Part shown: one piece after another, positions 1 to 7,453 of the stretch | Layout of the letters: the number at the start of each line of letters is the position of its first letter | Numbering within the stretch: position 1 is the first letter of the stretch | Origin: Desulfuromusa sp. | GTDB lineage: Bacteria > Desulfobacterota > Desulfuromonadia > Desulfuromonadales > Geopsychrobacteraceae | Direction: 5' to 3' | Length of the DNA stretch: 10,704 bases | Assembly (NCBI GenBank): GCA_029933365.1 | Contig: JAOZOH010000096.1 | Location: forward strand, 1-10,704 | Translations under genes and position numbers: made by a program | Notes under the pieces: model-generated | What the model saw: the letters and a program-made list of their open reading frames with translations, nothing else | What the model was told of the DNA's origin: nothing | Databases searched by the model: none

Positions 1-11
1 CAAGAGCAGGC

Positions 12-401
12 TCAATCGCGTCTTCTCTCAGGATCAAGAAGGTTACGCACAACCGCTATAAGGTTGGCCGTCTGCAAAGGCTTCGTCAAATATTCATTTG
101 CCCCGATCCCAAGGGCTCTTTCCCGTGTCACATTCGACCCCTCAGTCGTCACGACAATAATTGGCAGTTTTTTATAACCAACATCATTACGCACCAGTCC
201 AACCAATTTTAAACCATCCATCATCGGCATATTAATATCGGTCAACAACAAATCATATTTCTCTGAAGATAATTGTTTCAGCGCAGCAACCCCATCACTA
301 GCTTCATCAATTTGCAAACCCGGAAGTCGTTGCAAGGCAAAAACAATAAACTGCCTCATAGTTGGTGAGTCATCGACCACCAGAACTTTAGCAGCGAACA
401 T
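12..401 (-). CDS. CheY-like single-domain response regulator (last gene of the leftward cluster)
   Basis: A 129-residue protein consisting only of a receiver domain, so it should act by phosphorylation-dependent protein contact rather than by binding DNA. The receiver residues are all visible: the acidic pair D10-D11 in VVDDSPTMR, phosphoacceptor D55 in LLTDINMPMMDG, switch Thr T85 or T86 in VVTTEG, and K107 in LTKP. The VDDSPTMR start and TTEG motif resemble CheY of chemotaxis or type IV pilus (PilG/PilH-like) systems; that assignment is inference. The start at 401 has a GGAG about 10 nt upstream. It lies 94 nt downstream of a second response regulator on the same strand; the gap carries a half copy of a palindromic repeat. 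The stop codon is 11 nt from the window edge, so any kinase partner further left cannot be seen. No output domain is present. Confidence 0.93.
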   Translation of the reverse strand: MFAAKVLVVDDSPTMRQFIVFALQRLPGLQIDEASDGVAALKQLSSEKYDLLLTDINMPMMDGLKLVGLVRNDVGYKKLPIIVVTTEGSNVTRERALGIGANEYLTKPLQTANLIAVVRNLLDPERRRD

Positions 402-442
402 TCTTCACAAGCTCCATGATTAAATAGATATGAAAAAATATT

Positions 443-489
443 GGGAAACCACTGCGCCTTGTGGAACGAAATTTTTGCGACGCCATCAC
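443..489 (-). repeat. Half copy of a palindromic dispersed repeat, downstream of the second response regulator
   Basis: Read on the minus strand from 489, this stretch aligns without gaps to the left arm of the palindrome at 3383-3512, with 33 of 47 positions identical, including CAAGGCG(C/T)AGTGGTTT. Its outer end, 472-493, is identical over 22 bp to 3495-3516 (core GCGACGCCATCAC). It begins a few bases after the response regulator stop codon. No opposing arm is evident, so it is either a half-element or a decayed one. Membership of a genome-wide repeat family is inferred. Confidence 0.7.
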
Positions 490-495
490 TTTTGA

Positions 496-867
496 TCAAT
501 CTCGGGGTAATAAATGCTCAATAGTTTCCATGACAAATGCAGATTTAAACGGCTTGGTTATATATTCATCAGCACCAACTTCTTCACCACGGGATATATC
601 TTCAGGGGTCTTCTTCGCCGTCAAAAGAATAATCGGGATATGACGGGTTTCCGGGTCTTTTTTGATTCGCTCACAAACTTCGAAGCCATCCAGCTCTGGA
701 AGCATGATGTCAAGTAATATGAGATCGGGAGCTTCAGCAGCTACAGCTTCAAGAGCCGCCAACCCGGTCGTTGCCCCCTGTACCAGATAACCTTTGGTCG
801 TCAGCAGAATACTCTCCAACTTCAGCAAACTTTCTTCATCTTCGACTATAAGGATTTTTTTTTGCAT
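496..867 (-). CDS. Single-domain response regulator (receiver only)
   Basis: A 123-residue receiver domain with no output domain. Visible residues are the acidic triad members E9-D10, phosphoacceptor D53 in LILLDIMLPELDG, switch T83 in ILLTAKK, and K105 in ITKPF. The LDIMLPELDGFEVC and LLTAKK motifs are closer to OmpR/PhoB-type receivers than to CheY, so it differs from the regulator that follows it. The start at 867 is well supported: a GGAGG lies 8 nt upstream, and an extended -10 promoter lies about 36 nt upstream. The start is followed by nine consecutive A residues on the coding strand (855-863 on the plus strand), a possible slippage site. The gene is 72 nt downstream of the DUF4388 gene and is followed by a partial palindromic repeat and then another receiver gene. 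Its cognate kinase is not in the window. Confidence 0.93.
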   Translation of the reverse strand: MQKKILIVEDEESLLKLESILLTTKGYLVQGATTGLAALEAVAAEAPDLILLDIMLPELDGFEVCERIKKDPETRHIPIILLTAKKTPEDISRGEEVGADEYITKPFKSAFVMETIEHLLPRD

Positions 868-902
868 AGGGCGAACCTCCGAGAAGCAGCATACCTGAGA
901 TA

Positions 903-933
903 ATTATAACAAAAAATGATTCACAATAGTCAT
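903..933 (-). promoter_or_regulatory. Candidate extended -10 promoter for the two response regulators
   Basis: On the minus strand the gap contains TGTTATAAT, a perfect extended -10 element (TGnTATAAT), with TATAAT at 908-903. A weak -35 match (ATGACT, 933-928) sits 19 nt upstream, which an extended -10 can tolerate. Transcription would start near 896, giving a leader of about 28 nt before the ATG at 867. An inverted repeat AAATGA (914-919) / TCATTT (930-935) overlaps the -35 side and could be an operator. This is a pattern match only. Confidence 0.45.
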
Positions 934-950
934 TTAAACTCAATCATTTT
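913..950. repeat. 9-bp inverted repeat spanning the DUF4388 stop codon
   Basis: AAAATGATT (913-921) and AATCATTTT (942-950) are perfect inverted repeats separated by 20 nt. One arm overlaps the end of the DUF4388 coding sequence. On the minus strand the stem runs into TTTTTT, so it is weakly terminator-like, but it is AT-only apart from one G-C pair. It could instead be part of an operator for the downstream promoter. Confidence 0.3.
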
Positions 951-2010
951 CGCCTAAGGCTTGTTCCATAGCTAATCCTGCCTGAGAAAGGAAAATTTCA
1001 AAAGCGTTAGCAGCAGGAATTGGGCGATTAGCGGAAAAATTATCGCCGTACAAAAGGGCAACGACTTTTCCATCACTGACTAACGGAGCAAGAAAAACCT
1101 CGCCCGGAACTCTATTTAAAAATTCTTTCAGACTTTGTTCTGCAGCTGAGTTCTGTAGCGTAGAGCGAACCGCTACTTTATCTTTTAAGACCTGGGCAAA
1201 CAATGATCCGGGTTCGACCTGCAAGCGCATTTTCCTCACGATGTCATCGGCAGCACCACTGAGCCCAGCCAACCCAAACTGCCCCAAACCAACCAGTTGA
1301 CTTCCTCTGACATCGAAGACAATAGCCCGATCCATGATTTCGCTTGCATAGCGGAGAATCAAAAGAAGAATACCGCCACCGAGCTCTGGATGTTCCAGTT
1401 CTGCCAACATCCCTCTAAGCAGCTCTAACCCATACTGGCGCTGATGACTTTCCAACTCAGCCAACTCAAGATCAATTGATTCATCATCAACAGCATCCTC
1501 GCGACCCAGTTCAGCAATTTTTTGCCCTTTAACCACGAGACGCTGTGAGCTAAGTCCCCCCTCAAGCATAAAATCCAGGGGGTTGAGGAGGGCACTTCCA
1601 AATGATTTGATCTCTTCTAGGCGAAAAGAAAAATAGCCTTCCTTCCAAGAGAAAAAACTAAACACAATATTTTCTATCTGAGCAGCAACGACCTGTTCAA
1701 TCTCAGCGGCTGCAATCCGAAACTTATCAATTAAAATTGTACCCAACGGTTGATGGGGACTAAGGCTCTGTTGATACCTTAATGCTTCATTAACCTGATC
1801 CCCGTTGACAATTTTATTCCGGCGCAAAAGTTGACCAAGGGTTTCCGGAAAAGCACTGGAAGAGGCACGAACAACCTGCCCTTCCATAAAGCAAACCTGC
1901 CCTTCCCCCTGTTGACCCTTAAGTGTCAGAGTTCCCGATTTTTTACTCAGACTGAGTATCTGCAGAATATCGCGTATCCCTAAATCTTCTAAATATCCTT
2001 CTAGCGCCAT
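940..2010 (-). CDS. DUF4388 (PATAN-type) domain protein with a GAF-like C-terminal region
   Basis: A 356-residue soluble protein with no visible signal peptide or membrane segment. Residues about 1-130 match the DUF4388/PATAN pattern: MALEGYLEDLGIRDILQIL, then SGTLTLKG, a short hairpin region (GQVCFMEGQVVRA), a helical part (LGQLLRRNKIV) and FSFFSWKEGYFSF. The C-terminal part (about 200-356) ends in a GAF-like pattern (FLAPLVSDGKVVALLYGDN) but shows no recognisable ligand residues. DUF4388 proteins in this bacterial group are commonly linked to two-component and chemosensory signalling, so an adaptor role with the two receivers that follow is plausible but inferred. It starts 19 nt after the der stop codon, with AGGA about 13 nt before the ATG, so it is probably cotranscribed with der. 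No enzymatic motif was found. Confidence 0.8.
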   Translation of the reverse strand: MALEGYLEDLGIRDILQILSLSKKSGTLTLKGQQGEGQVCFMEGQVVRASSSAFPETLGQLLRRNKIVNGDQVNEALRYQQSLSPHQPLGTILIDKFRIAAAEIEQVVAAQIENIVFSFFSWKEGYFSFRLEEIKSFGSALLNPLDFMLEGGLSSQRLVVKGQKIAELGREDAVDDESIDLELAELESHQRQYGLELLRGMLAELEHPELGGGILLLILRYASEIMDRAIVFDVRGSQLVGLGQFGLAGLSGAADDIVRKMRLQVEPGSLFAQVLKDKVAVRSTLQNSAAEQSLKEFLNRVPGEVFLAPLVSDGKVVALLYGDNFSANRPIPAANAFEIFLSQAGLAMEQALGEND

Positions 2011-2029
2011 GATTGTTAAAGTCCTGTCC

Positions 2030-3352
2030 TTATTTTAGATTTTTCCCGCGCCCCTTGAACTGCAGTCGTAAAGGAACTTGATCAAAATTGAACTTTTCTC
2101 GAAAACAATTGACTAGATACCGCTGATAAGAAAAATGAATTTTATCGGGTCGGTTAGTAAACAGCACGAAAGTTGGTGGTCTTACTGCAGCTTGAGCCGC
2201 GTAATAAAACTTGATCCGCTGATCACCGGCCATCGCCGGCGGATGCTTGCTAACAAATTCTTCCAGCCCTTGGTTTAATTTGGCAGTTGGAATACGCCGA
2301 TTAAACTCGGCGGCAACTTCCTCCACCTTATCCATAATTTTACTGACCCGCTGACCGGTCAATGCAGAAACAAACATTAATGGAGCAAACGGTAAATATT
2401 TAAAACGCCGCTGCACCTCGGCAATAAAGTTGCCCATCGTCTGATCATCTTTTTCTGGCAAATCCCACTTATTGACAACCAGAATCAGTGCTCGTCCTTT
2501 CTCATAGGCATATCCAGCAACAGCAAGATCCTGGTCGGTTACACCATCTTCGGCATCCAGAACCATCAAAACAACGTGAGCCCGATCCATTGCCTTTAGC
2601 GCGGTGACGGCACTATATTTTTCTACCGTCTGACTAATTCGCCCTTTGCGTCGAATCCCGGCAGTATCAATAAGGACATAACGTTGTTGATTATAAACAA
2701 AAGGGGTATCAATACTGTCCCGTGTGGTGCCGGAAACCGGATTAGCAACAACCCGTTCATAACCCAATAAGCGGTTGACCAAAGATGATTTCCCGACATT
2801 CGGCCGTCCCACAATTGCCATGCGAACTTCATTTTCAGGATCAGAATCTTCCGGGGCGGGCGGCAATAATTTTTCTAAATCATCAATAAGATCATTAATG
2901 CCGCGTCCGTGTTCTGCAGAAAGAGGATAAAACTTATCGATCCCCAAAGCATAAAAATCTGCCGTATCGGCTTCCTGCTTTTCACCATCGACCTTATTGA
3001 TCAGATAAAAAACCGGTTTGTCGATCCGCCGTAACATCTTGGCAATTTCGACATCCGATGGGGTCAAACCATCTTTCACATCCATCAGATAAAAAATAAT
3101 GTCTGCTTCTTCAACAGCTAATTGTGATTGTTCACGCATCTGAATCAACAATCGATCTTCGCTGACCGGTTCAAAACCACCGGTGTCAATCAACAAAAAG
3201 GGGCGTAAAAAACGGTTTACTTCAGCGTAATGACGATCACGAGTCACCCCGGGAAAATCTTCAACAATCGCTTTACGTTTTCTTAGTAACCGATTGAATA
3301 ATGTAGATTTTCCAACATTTGGACGACCGACTATGGCAACAGTTTTAATCAT
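2030..3352 (-). CDS. der: Ribosome-assembly GTPase Der (EngA), two tandem G domains
   Basis: Der is an essential double GTPase that binds the 50S subunit during late assembly. This 440-residue protein has the full family layout. G domain 1 has GRPNVGKS at 9-16, DTGG at 56-59 and NKVD near 119. G domain 2 has GRPNVGKS at 182-189, DTAG at 229-232 and NKWD at 294-297. A KH-like C-terminal domain follows and ends in the basic FKGRGKNLK. The length is normal for the family and no key residue is missing. The start at 3352 gives the canonical [17 protein letters not shown]; only a weak purine-rich ribosome binding site (AAAGAAAGA) precedes it. It lies 157 nt downstream of era, separated by a 130-bp palindromic repeat, and 19 nt upstream of the DUF4388 gene. 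Confidence 0.98.
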   Translation of the reverse strand: MIKTVAIVGRPNVGKSTLFNRLLRKRKAIVEDFPGVTRDRHYAEVNRFLRPFLLIDTGGFEPVSEDRLLIQMREQSQLAVEEADIIFYLMDVKDGLTPSDVEIAKMLRRIDKPVFYLINKVDGEKQEADTADFYALGIDKFYPLSAEHGRGINDLIDDLEKLLPPAPEDSDPENEVRMAIVGRPNVGKSSLVNRLLGYERVVANPVSGTTRDSIDTPFVYNQQRYVLIDTAGIRRKGRISQTVEKYSAVTALKAMDRAHVVLMVLDAEDGVTDQDLAVAGYAYEKGRALILVVNKWDLPEKDDQTMGNFIAEVQRRFKYLPFAPLMFVSALTGQRVSKIMDKVEEVAAEFNRRIPTAKLNQGLEEFVSKHPPAMAGDQRIKFYYAAQAAVRPPTFVLFTNRPDKIHFSYQRYLVNCFREKFNFDQVPLRLQFKGRGKNLK

Positions 3353-3382
3353 TTACAAAAATCTTTCTTTATTGATAATCAT

Positions 3383-3512
3383 GAGATGGATAAGTAAATA
3401 GTTCGACCCCCAAGGCGTAGTGGTTTTTCAGGGGTGAAGACATACATGAGTATGTCGAGATCCGGAAAAATTGCTGTAACACCGGAGGTCGGACTTTTTG
3501 CGACGCCATCAC
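3383..3512. repeat. 130-bp imperfect palindromic repeat between era and der
   Basis: The stretch is an imperfect palindrome centred exactly on 3447.5. The centre is a perfect 7-bp stem, GACATAC (3439-3445) / GTATGTC (3450-3456), with loop ATGA. Flanking TTTTTC/GAAAAA arms pair with a one-base offset. Further out, G(A/T)GATGG and GT(T/C)CGACC occur at mirrored positions in both arms. The right end overlaps the era stop codon and shares 22 identical bases with a second site near 472-493. It encodes no credible protein. In RNA it would fold into one long hairpin between era and der. The arms resemble a non-autonomous repeat (MITE- or REP-like); no transposase is present. Confidence 0.75.
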
Positions 3513-4411
3513 TTTTTACTATAGCCAAGTTCACGCAACATGCGTTCATTCTGGCTCCAGTCTTTATCCACCCGCACAAACAGCTCCAGAAAAACCCGAG
3601 TGCCGAGTAAACGCTCAATATCTTTTCGCGCCTCCTGGCCGATGGTTTTAATCATTTGGCCGCCCTTGCCTACGATAATTTTCTTATGGCTATCCCGTTC
3701 AACATGAATCATCGCCTGAATTACAACCAGATTTTTCTCCGGCTTTTCTTCAAAAGTTTCGACTTGTACGCCAACCCCATAAGGGATCTCTTCACTGGTG
3801 CGGCGCATGATTTTTTCCCGCACCAGCTCGGCAACAATAAAGCGCTCCGGTTGATCGGTCAGCATATCTTCCGGATAATAGCGTGGACCTTCAGGTAGAA
3901 GTGGCTCAATCGCCTGGAGCATCTGCAGAACACCATCTCCCCCTTTGGCTGAAAGGGGAATCACCTCGGCAAATTTAAATCGCTCAGAATACTGTTGGAT
4001 CAACTTAAGCAAGTGAGGTGGCTTCACCAGATCAATTTTATTGATAATCAAAAATACGGGAGCCGATGATTTATCCAAAAGTTTAAGGATATATTCATCA
4101 CCCCCACCGGGGGAGTCATTTGCTTCAACCAGGAATAAAATTAAATCAACATCAGAGCACGCCCCAATGGCCTGGTCGACCATAAACCGATTCAACTTCC
4201 CTTTTGCTTTGTGAATCCCCGGCGTATCAACAAACAACGCCTGCCCTGAGGGGAAGTTATGAATGCCAAGGATCCGATTGCGCGTTGTTTGCGGTTTATT
4301 CGAAGTTATGGCAATTTTTTGCCCTAGAATTCGATTGAGCAAGGTTGATTTGCCGACATTAGGTCGACCAATAATTGCAATAAACCCAGAGGTAAAGTTA
4401 GCTTCTGTCAT
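3509..4411 (-). CDS. era: GTPase Era, 16S rRNA-binding ribosome-assembly factor
   Basis: Era binds the 3' end of 16S rRNA and assists 30S maturation. The 300-residue protein has a G domain with GRPNVGKS at 15-22, VDTPG around 61-65, NKID near 125 and a SAKGG region. A C-terminal KH domain carries IIVGKGGQMIKTIG at about residues 245-258. Length and order are normal for Era. The gene starts 4 nt after the rnc stop codon, so translational coupling with rnc is likely; a weak purine stretch (GTGAGAG) inside the end of rnc may serve as ribosome binding site. The last codons (AAG TGA) lie within the end of the adjacent palindromic repeat, so the repeat may have supplied the stop codon. The protein still ends in the normal LRELGY-like tail. 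Confidence 0.98.
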   Translation of the reverse strand: MTEANFTSGFIAIIGRPNVGKSTLLNRILGQKIAITSNKPQTTRNRILGIHNFPSGQALFVDTPGIHKAKGKLNRFMVDQAIGACSDVDLILFLVEANDSPGGGDEYILKLLDKSSAPVFLIINKIDLVKPPHLLKLIQQYSERFKFAEVIPLSAKGGDGVLQMLQAIEPLLPEGPRYYPEDMLTDQPERFIVAELVREKIMRRTSEEIPYGVGVQVETFEEKPEKNLVVIQAMIHVERDSHKKIIVGKGGQMIKTIGQEARKDIERLLGTRVFLELFVRVDKDWSQNERMLRELGYSKK

Positions 4412-4415
4412 TCTG

Positions 4416-5114
4416 TTATAAATCTCTCACTAGTTGATGATCCAGAGCGACCGCAGCTGCTTTCTGTTCAGCACTCTTTTTACTACTGCCACTTCCCCTC
4501 CCCAATAACTTTCCAGACAAATAAACTTCCATAGAAAAAATCCGCTCATGATCGGGGCCTGAAACCTGCACTAATGAATATTCAGGGAGAGCTCCATACT
4601 GCGCCTGTAATCGTTCCTGCAAACAGGTTTTATGATCACTCCCATAACGCAATAGGGCAGATGCTTCAATCACAGCGCTAAAAGCCGAATCTATCACCCG
4701 ACTGGCCATCGCAAAACCACCATCCCGATAAATAGCACCAAGCAGTGCTTCAAGAGCATCGGCAAGCAAACTCGATTTTTCACTACCGCCGCTTTTTTGC
4801 TCCCCTTTTCCAAGTCGCAAGCCAGAACCAATTTGCAACTGTCGAGCGATCTCAGACAATCCCTTCTCGCTGACAACTTCGGCACGAATACGGGTCAACC
4901 CCCCTTCTGGAATGTCGGGATAACGACAGAATACCCAATCACTGACGACTAACTCCAGTACCGCATCGCCTAGAAATTCTAAACGTTCATTGTGGGGAAC
5001 AAATGCTGCCTGCTCATTACTGAAAGATTTGTGGGTTAACGCCTGAATCAACAAAGATCGGTCGGTAAAGGAATAACCAATGGTTTTCTCCAGTTTATCC
5101 AGATACTTTTGCAC
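4416..5114 (-). CDS. rnc: Ribonuclease III (GTG start)
   Basis: RNase III cleaves double-stranded RNA, notably the 30S rRNA precursor. The catalytic domain has the signature NERLEFLGDAVL at 42-53 (metal ligands E43, E46, D50) and DALEALLGAIYRDGG with D119 and E122. The double-stranded RNA-binding domain occupies roughly the last 75 residues (LQERLQAQYG to SSKKSAEQKAAAVAL). I chose the GTG at 5114, giving 232 residues. It has GGAGG 4 nt upstream and a typical N-terminus (QKYLDKLEKTIGYSF). An ATG 51 nt further upstream at 5165 would lie upstream of the likely -10 element. It is the first gene of the leftward unit, followed by era after 4 nt, the common rnc-era pairing. All catalytic residues are present. 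Confidence 0.97.
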   Translation of the reverse strand: MQKYLDKLEKTIGYSFTDRSLLIQALTHKSFSNEQAAFVPHNERLEFLGDAVLELVVSDWVFCRYPDIPEGGLTRIRAEVVSEKGLSEIARQLQIGSGLRLGKGEQKSGGSEKSSLLADALEALLGAIYRDGGFAMASRVIDSAFSAVIEASALLRYGSDHKTCLQERLQAQYGALPEYSLVQVSGPDHERIFSMEVYLSGKLLGRGSGSSKKSAEQKAAAVALDHQLVRDL

Positions 5115-5146
5115 TTTACCTCCGTTCAGGGCATCAGTGTGCGCGG

Positions 5147-5175
5147 AGTATAACCAAATCGGCAAAGCAGTTCAA
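5147..5175 (-). promoter_or_regulatory. Candidate sigma70-type promoter of the rnc-era-der unit
   Basis: On the minus strand TTGAAC (5175-5170) and TATACT (5152-5147) are separated by exactly 17 nt. Transcription would start near 5140, leaving a leader of about 26 nt before the GTG start of rnc. That leader is too short for a large cleavable stem-loop of the kind known upstream of E. coli rnc. This is a pattern match. A second TATAAT at 5194-5189 has no good -35. Confidence 0.55.
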
Positions 5176-5207
5176 TAACTTGCGCAGGATTATACATCTA
5201 TTAAACC

Positions 5208-5237
5208 TTGCTTCATTTCTTACCGATTCTCTATAAT
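5208..5237 (+). promoter_or_regulatory. Candidate sigma70-type promoter of the holB-ricT-metG unit
   Basis: TTGCTT (5208-5213) and a perfect TATAAT (5232-5237) are spaced by 18 nt. The predicted start is near 5244, giving about 63 nt of leader before the holB ATG at 5307. The two divergent promoters are only about 32 bp apart, so they may influence each other. Confidence 0.55.
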
Positions 5238-5306
5238 GAAATATTCGTACGACCCTTATGCTCTGGTAGAAAACCTCATCGACAGAAATATTACACAGTA
5301 GACAAT

Positions 5307-6278
5307 ATGACCTTTGACACAATAGCTGGGCACACACAACAAAAAAATATCCTGTTACATGCTCTCAGCAGTCTACGCATTGCTCATGCCTACCTTTTTG
5401 AAGGACCAGATGGCATAGGCAAAAAATTGATGGCACTTGCTTTTGCACGTGCACTGCTCTGCTTAAACGGTAACAGCTGTGGGACATGTTCTGCCTGTCT
5501 CAAAGTTGAACACCATAATCATCCAGATATCCACCAATTCGATGCAGACGGTGCTGCCCTCAAAATAGATCAGGTTCGCACCCTACAGCAGAAACTGTCC
5601 CTACGTCCTTTGGAGGGAAAGTATAAAATCTGCTTGATAGACGGTGCTGAATACCTGACTGCCGGCGCGGCTAACGCACTCCTGAAAACTCTGGAAGAAC
5701 CTCAGCCAGGCACATTGATCATTCTCCTCACCAGTCAACCCCAAAAACTTTTGCCGACAATCTGCTCACGCTGTCAACGACTACCATTCTCCCATCTACC
5801 AAAACAGCAGCTGGCAACGATTCTGATGCAAAAACTGGACTTGAGTAAAACTGAAGCGACCGTTTTGGCAGCCCTTTCCGAAGGGAGTTTTAAGAAAGCC
5901 TTAGGATCTAATCGGGAGCTTTTTCTGGAAAAACGCTGTAAACTGATTCAATCCTTGTCAGCGCTGTCGTCAGGCAGTATTATTCCGACCTTCAGCTTTG
6001 CCGAAGAACTGGAAAAAGAGAAAGAAACCCTTACTGATATTTTAGATATTTTTGCAGCATTCTACCGTGATTTACTCTTACTTAAACATGATCAGCCAGA
6101 AAGCGAACTGGTCAATCTGGATCTTTTAGAACTGCTTCATAGTCAAAATAAATTATCAACAACTGCCAGTCTGCTACAAAAACTAAAAGCGTTGGACTCA
6201 ACTCGCTTTCATTTACAACGCAACGTTAACTGCCGCCTGGCACTTGAAGTTATGTTGATGCGGATAACCACCACCTGA
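5307..6278 (+). CDS. holB: DNA polymerase III delta' subunit (clamp loader)
   Basis: Delta' is part of the clamp-loader complex that places the beta clamp on DNA. This 323-residue AAA+ protein has a Walker A motif GPDGIGKK at 33-40 and a zinc-binding cysteine set (C52, C58, C61, C64, in CGTCSAC). It also has the Walker B/sensor region IDGAEYLTAGAANALLKTLEEP and the SRC motif in TICSRCQRLPF. The C-terminal third is helical and less conserved, as usual for the family. An open frame extends to an ATG at 5208, but that start coincides with the predicted -35 hexamer. MTFDTIAGHTQQKNIL at 5307 matches normal delta' N-termini. The ribosome binding site before 5307 is poor. tmk, a common upstream neighbour, is absent here; ricT and metG follow. 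Confidence 0.93.
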   Translation: MTFDTIAGHTQQKNILLHALSSLRIAHAYLFEGPDGIGKKLMALAFARALLCLNGNSCGTCSACLKVEHHNHPDIHQFDADGAALKIDQVRTLQQKLSLRPLEGKYKICLIDGAEYLTAGAANALLKTLEEPQPGTLIILLTSQPQKLLPTICSRCQRLPFSHLPKQQLATILMQKLDLSKTEATVLAALSEGSFKKALGSNRELFLEKRCKLIQSLSALSSGSIIPTFSFAEELEKEKETLTDILDIFAAFYRDLLLLKHDQPESELVNLDLLELLHSQNKLSTTASLLQKLKALDSTRFHLQRNVNCRLALEVMLMRITTT

Positions 6279-6344
6279 TGCACTCGCAAAAAATGAATCA
6301 GATGGCTGCCATCACCACCAGAGTATAGAAGGATATGCACCAAC

Positions 6345-7421
6345 ATGGAACAGCTTAGAATAGTCAGTATCTCTTTTCACACTGCGGGAAAGATTTTCGA
6401 TTTTGCTGCTCAGGATTTTGACCTGACTCCAGGAAATAAAGTCATTGTTGAAACAGAGCGTGGCCGTGCACTTGGAACGGTCGTCAGCAAACCACGTGTC
6501 ATCTCCCCAGAGAATGCCCCGCCAAAACTAAAAGCCATTCTGCGCCTGGCTGCAGAAAGTGACCTGCAAATGGCACAAAGTAATTCGCTACGTGAAAAGG
6601 AAGCGCTACAATTTTGCCAACAGCGGGTTAAGCAAAGGAATATGGAGATGAAACTGGTACGAGCAGAATATTTGTTCGACGGTTCAAAAATCATCTTTTA
6701 TTTTACCGCTGATGGTCGGGTTGATTTTCGCGAATTGGTTCGCGATCTGGCACAACACTTCCGCACCCGTATAGAAATGCGCCAGATTGGGGTCAGAGAT
6801 GAAGCTAAACAAGTTGGTGGATTGGGAATTTGTGGCAGAGAACTCTGTTGCAGCAACCACCTGCGTGAATTTGTACCGGTTTCAGTAAAAATGGCTAAAG
6901 CCCAGGGACTGGCACTGAACCCAACAAAAATCTCTGGTCAGTGTGGGCGTCTGTTGTGTTGTTTGGCATATGAATATGAAACCTACAATGAGATAAAAAA
7001 AACCTTACCCAAGTGCGGTAAAAAACTCCAAATTGAATCTGGAACCGCTGAAGTCATATCACTGGACATCCTGGCACAAAAAGTGACCTTACGATGCCAA
7101 AGTGGAGAGCGCTGTCAGATGCATATTAACGAGCTTAAAACAGAGATCAGAAAAGCTGAAAACGGCCCGGCAGAATCGCCAGCCAAACCAAAAGAACAGA
7201 CCAGAAAACCCGCAGCAGGACGATCTGAAAAAACCAAACACAGCAAATCGAATAAATCACAAAACCAGCCAAACACTCAAGACAGCAAGGACAAAGCAGT
7301 GCCTGAACAGGGGCAACGTGCGAGCAAAGATGATACCGGCCAGGAGAAAAGCAAACGGCGGCGCAGGCGGCCCAGACGGCGCTCAAACCGACAGACAAAG
7401 CCACCAGAGAATAAAACCTGA
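6345..7421 (+). CDS. ricT: RicT/YaaT family protein (PSP1 domain) with a basic C-terminal tail
   Basis: The family is known from Bacillus subtilis YaaT/RicT, which acts with RicA and RicF in RNase Y-dependent mRNA maturation and binds iron-sulfur clusters. A function in this organism is inferred. The conserved core covers residues 1 to about 268. It contains the cysteine motifs CGRELCC at 163-169 and CGRLLCC at 200-206, separated by the family stretch VSVKMAKAQGLALNPTKISG. Residues about 270-358 form a low-complexity tail rich in K, R, Q, S and P, ending in RRRRRPRRR; it is probably disordered and nucleic acid-binding. The ATG at 6345 has AGAAGGA about 11 nt upstream. The gene sits 66 nt after holB and 32 nt before metG, the widespread holB-ricT-metG order. 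No ricA or ricF homologue is in the window. Confidence 0.9.
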   Translation: MEQLRIVSISFHTAGKIFDFAAQDFDLTPGNKVIVETERGRALGTVVSKPRVISPENAPPKLKAILRLAAESDLQMAQSNSLREKEALQFCQQRVKQRNMEMKLVRAEYLFDGSKIIFYFTADGRVDFRELVRDLAQHFRTRIEMRQIGVRDEAKQVGGLGICGRELCCSNHLREFVPVSVKMAKAQGLALNPTKISGQCGRLLCCLAYEYETYNEIKKTLPKCGKKLQIESGTAEVISLDILAQKVTLRCQSGERCQMHINELKTEIRKAENGPAESPAKPKEQTRKPAAGRSEKTKHSKSNKSQNQPNTQDSKDKAVPEQGQRASKDDTGQEKSKRRRRRPRRRSNRQTKPPENKT

Positions 7422-7453
7422 AATTACAATATAATCTGTTACGGGAGCTTGAG

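Noticed and set aside
3379..3618. Minus-strand open frame of 79 codons at the end of era
   Set aside because: It is half era in another frame and half palindromic repeat; its sequence is explained by the repeat.
7430..7435. TATAAT just before metG
   Set aside because: No -35 match lies 16-19 nt upstream, and the gap to ricT is only 32 nt, so metG is more simply cotranscribed.
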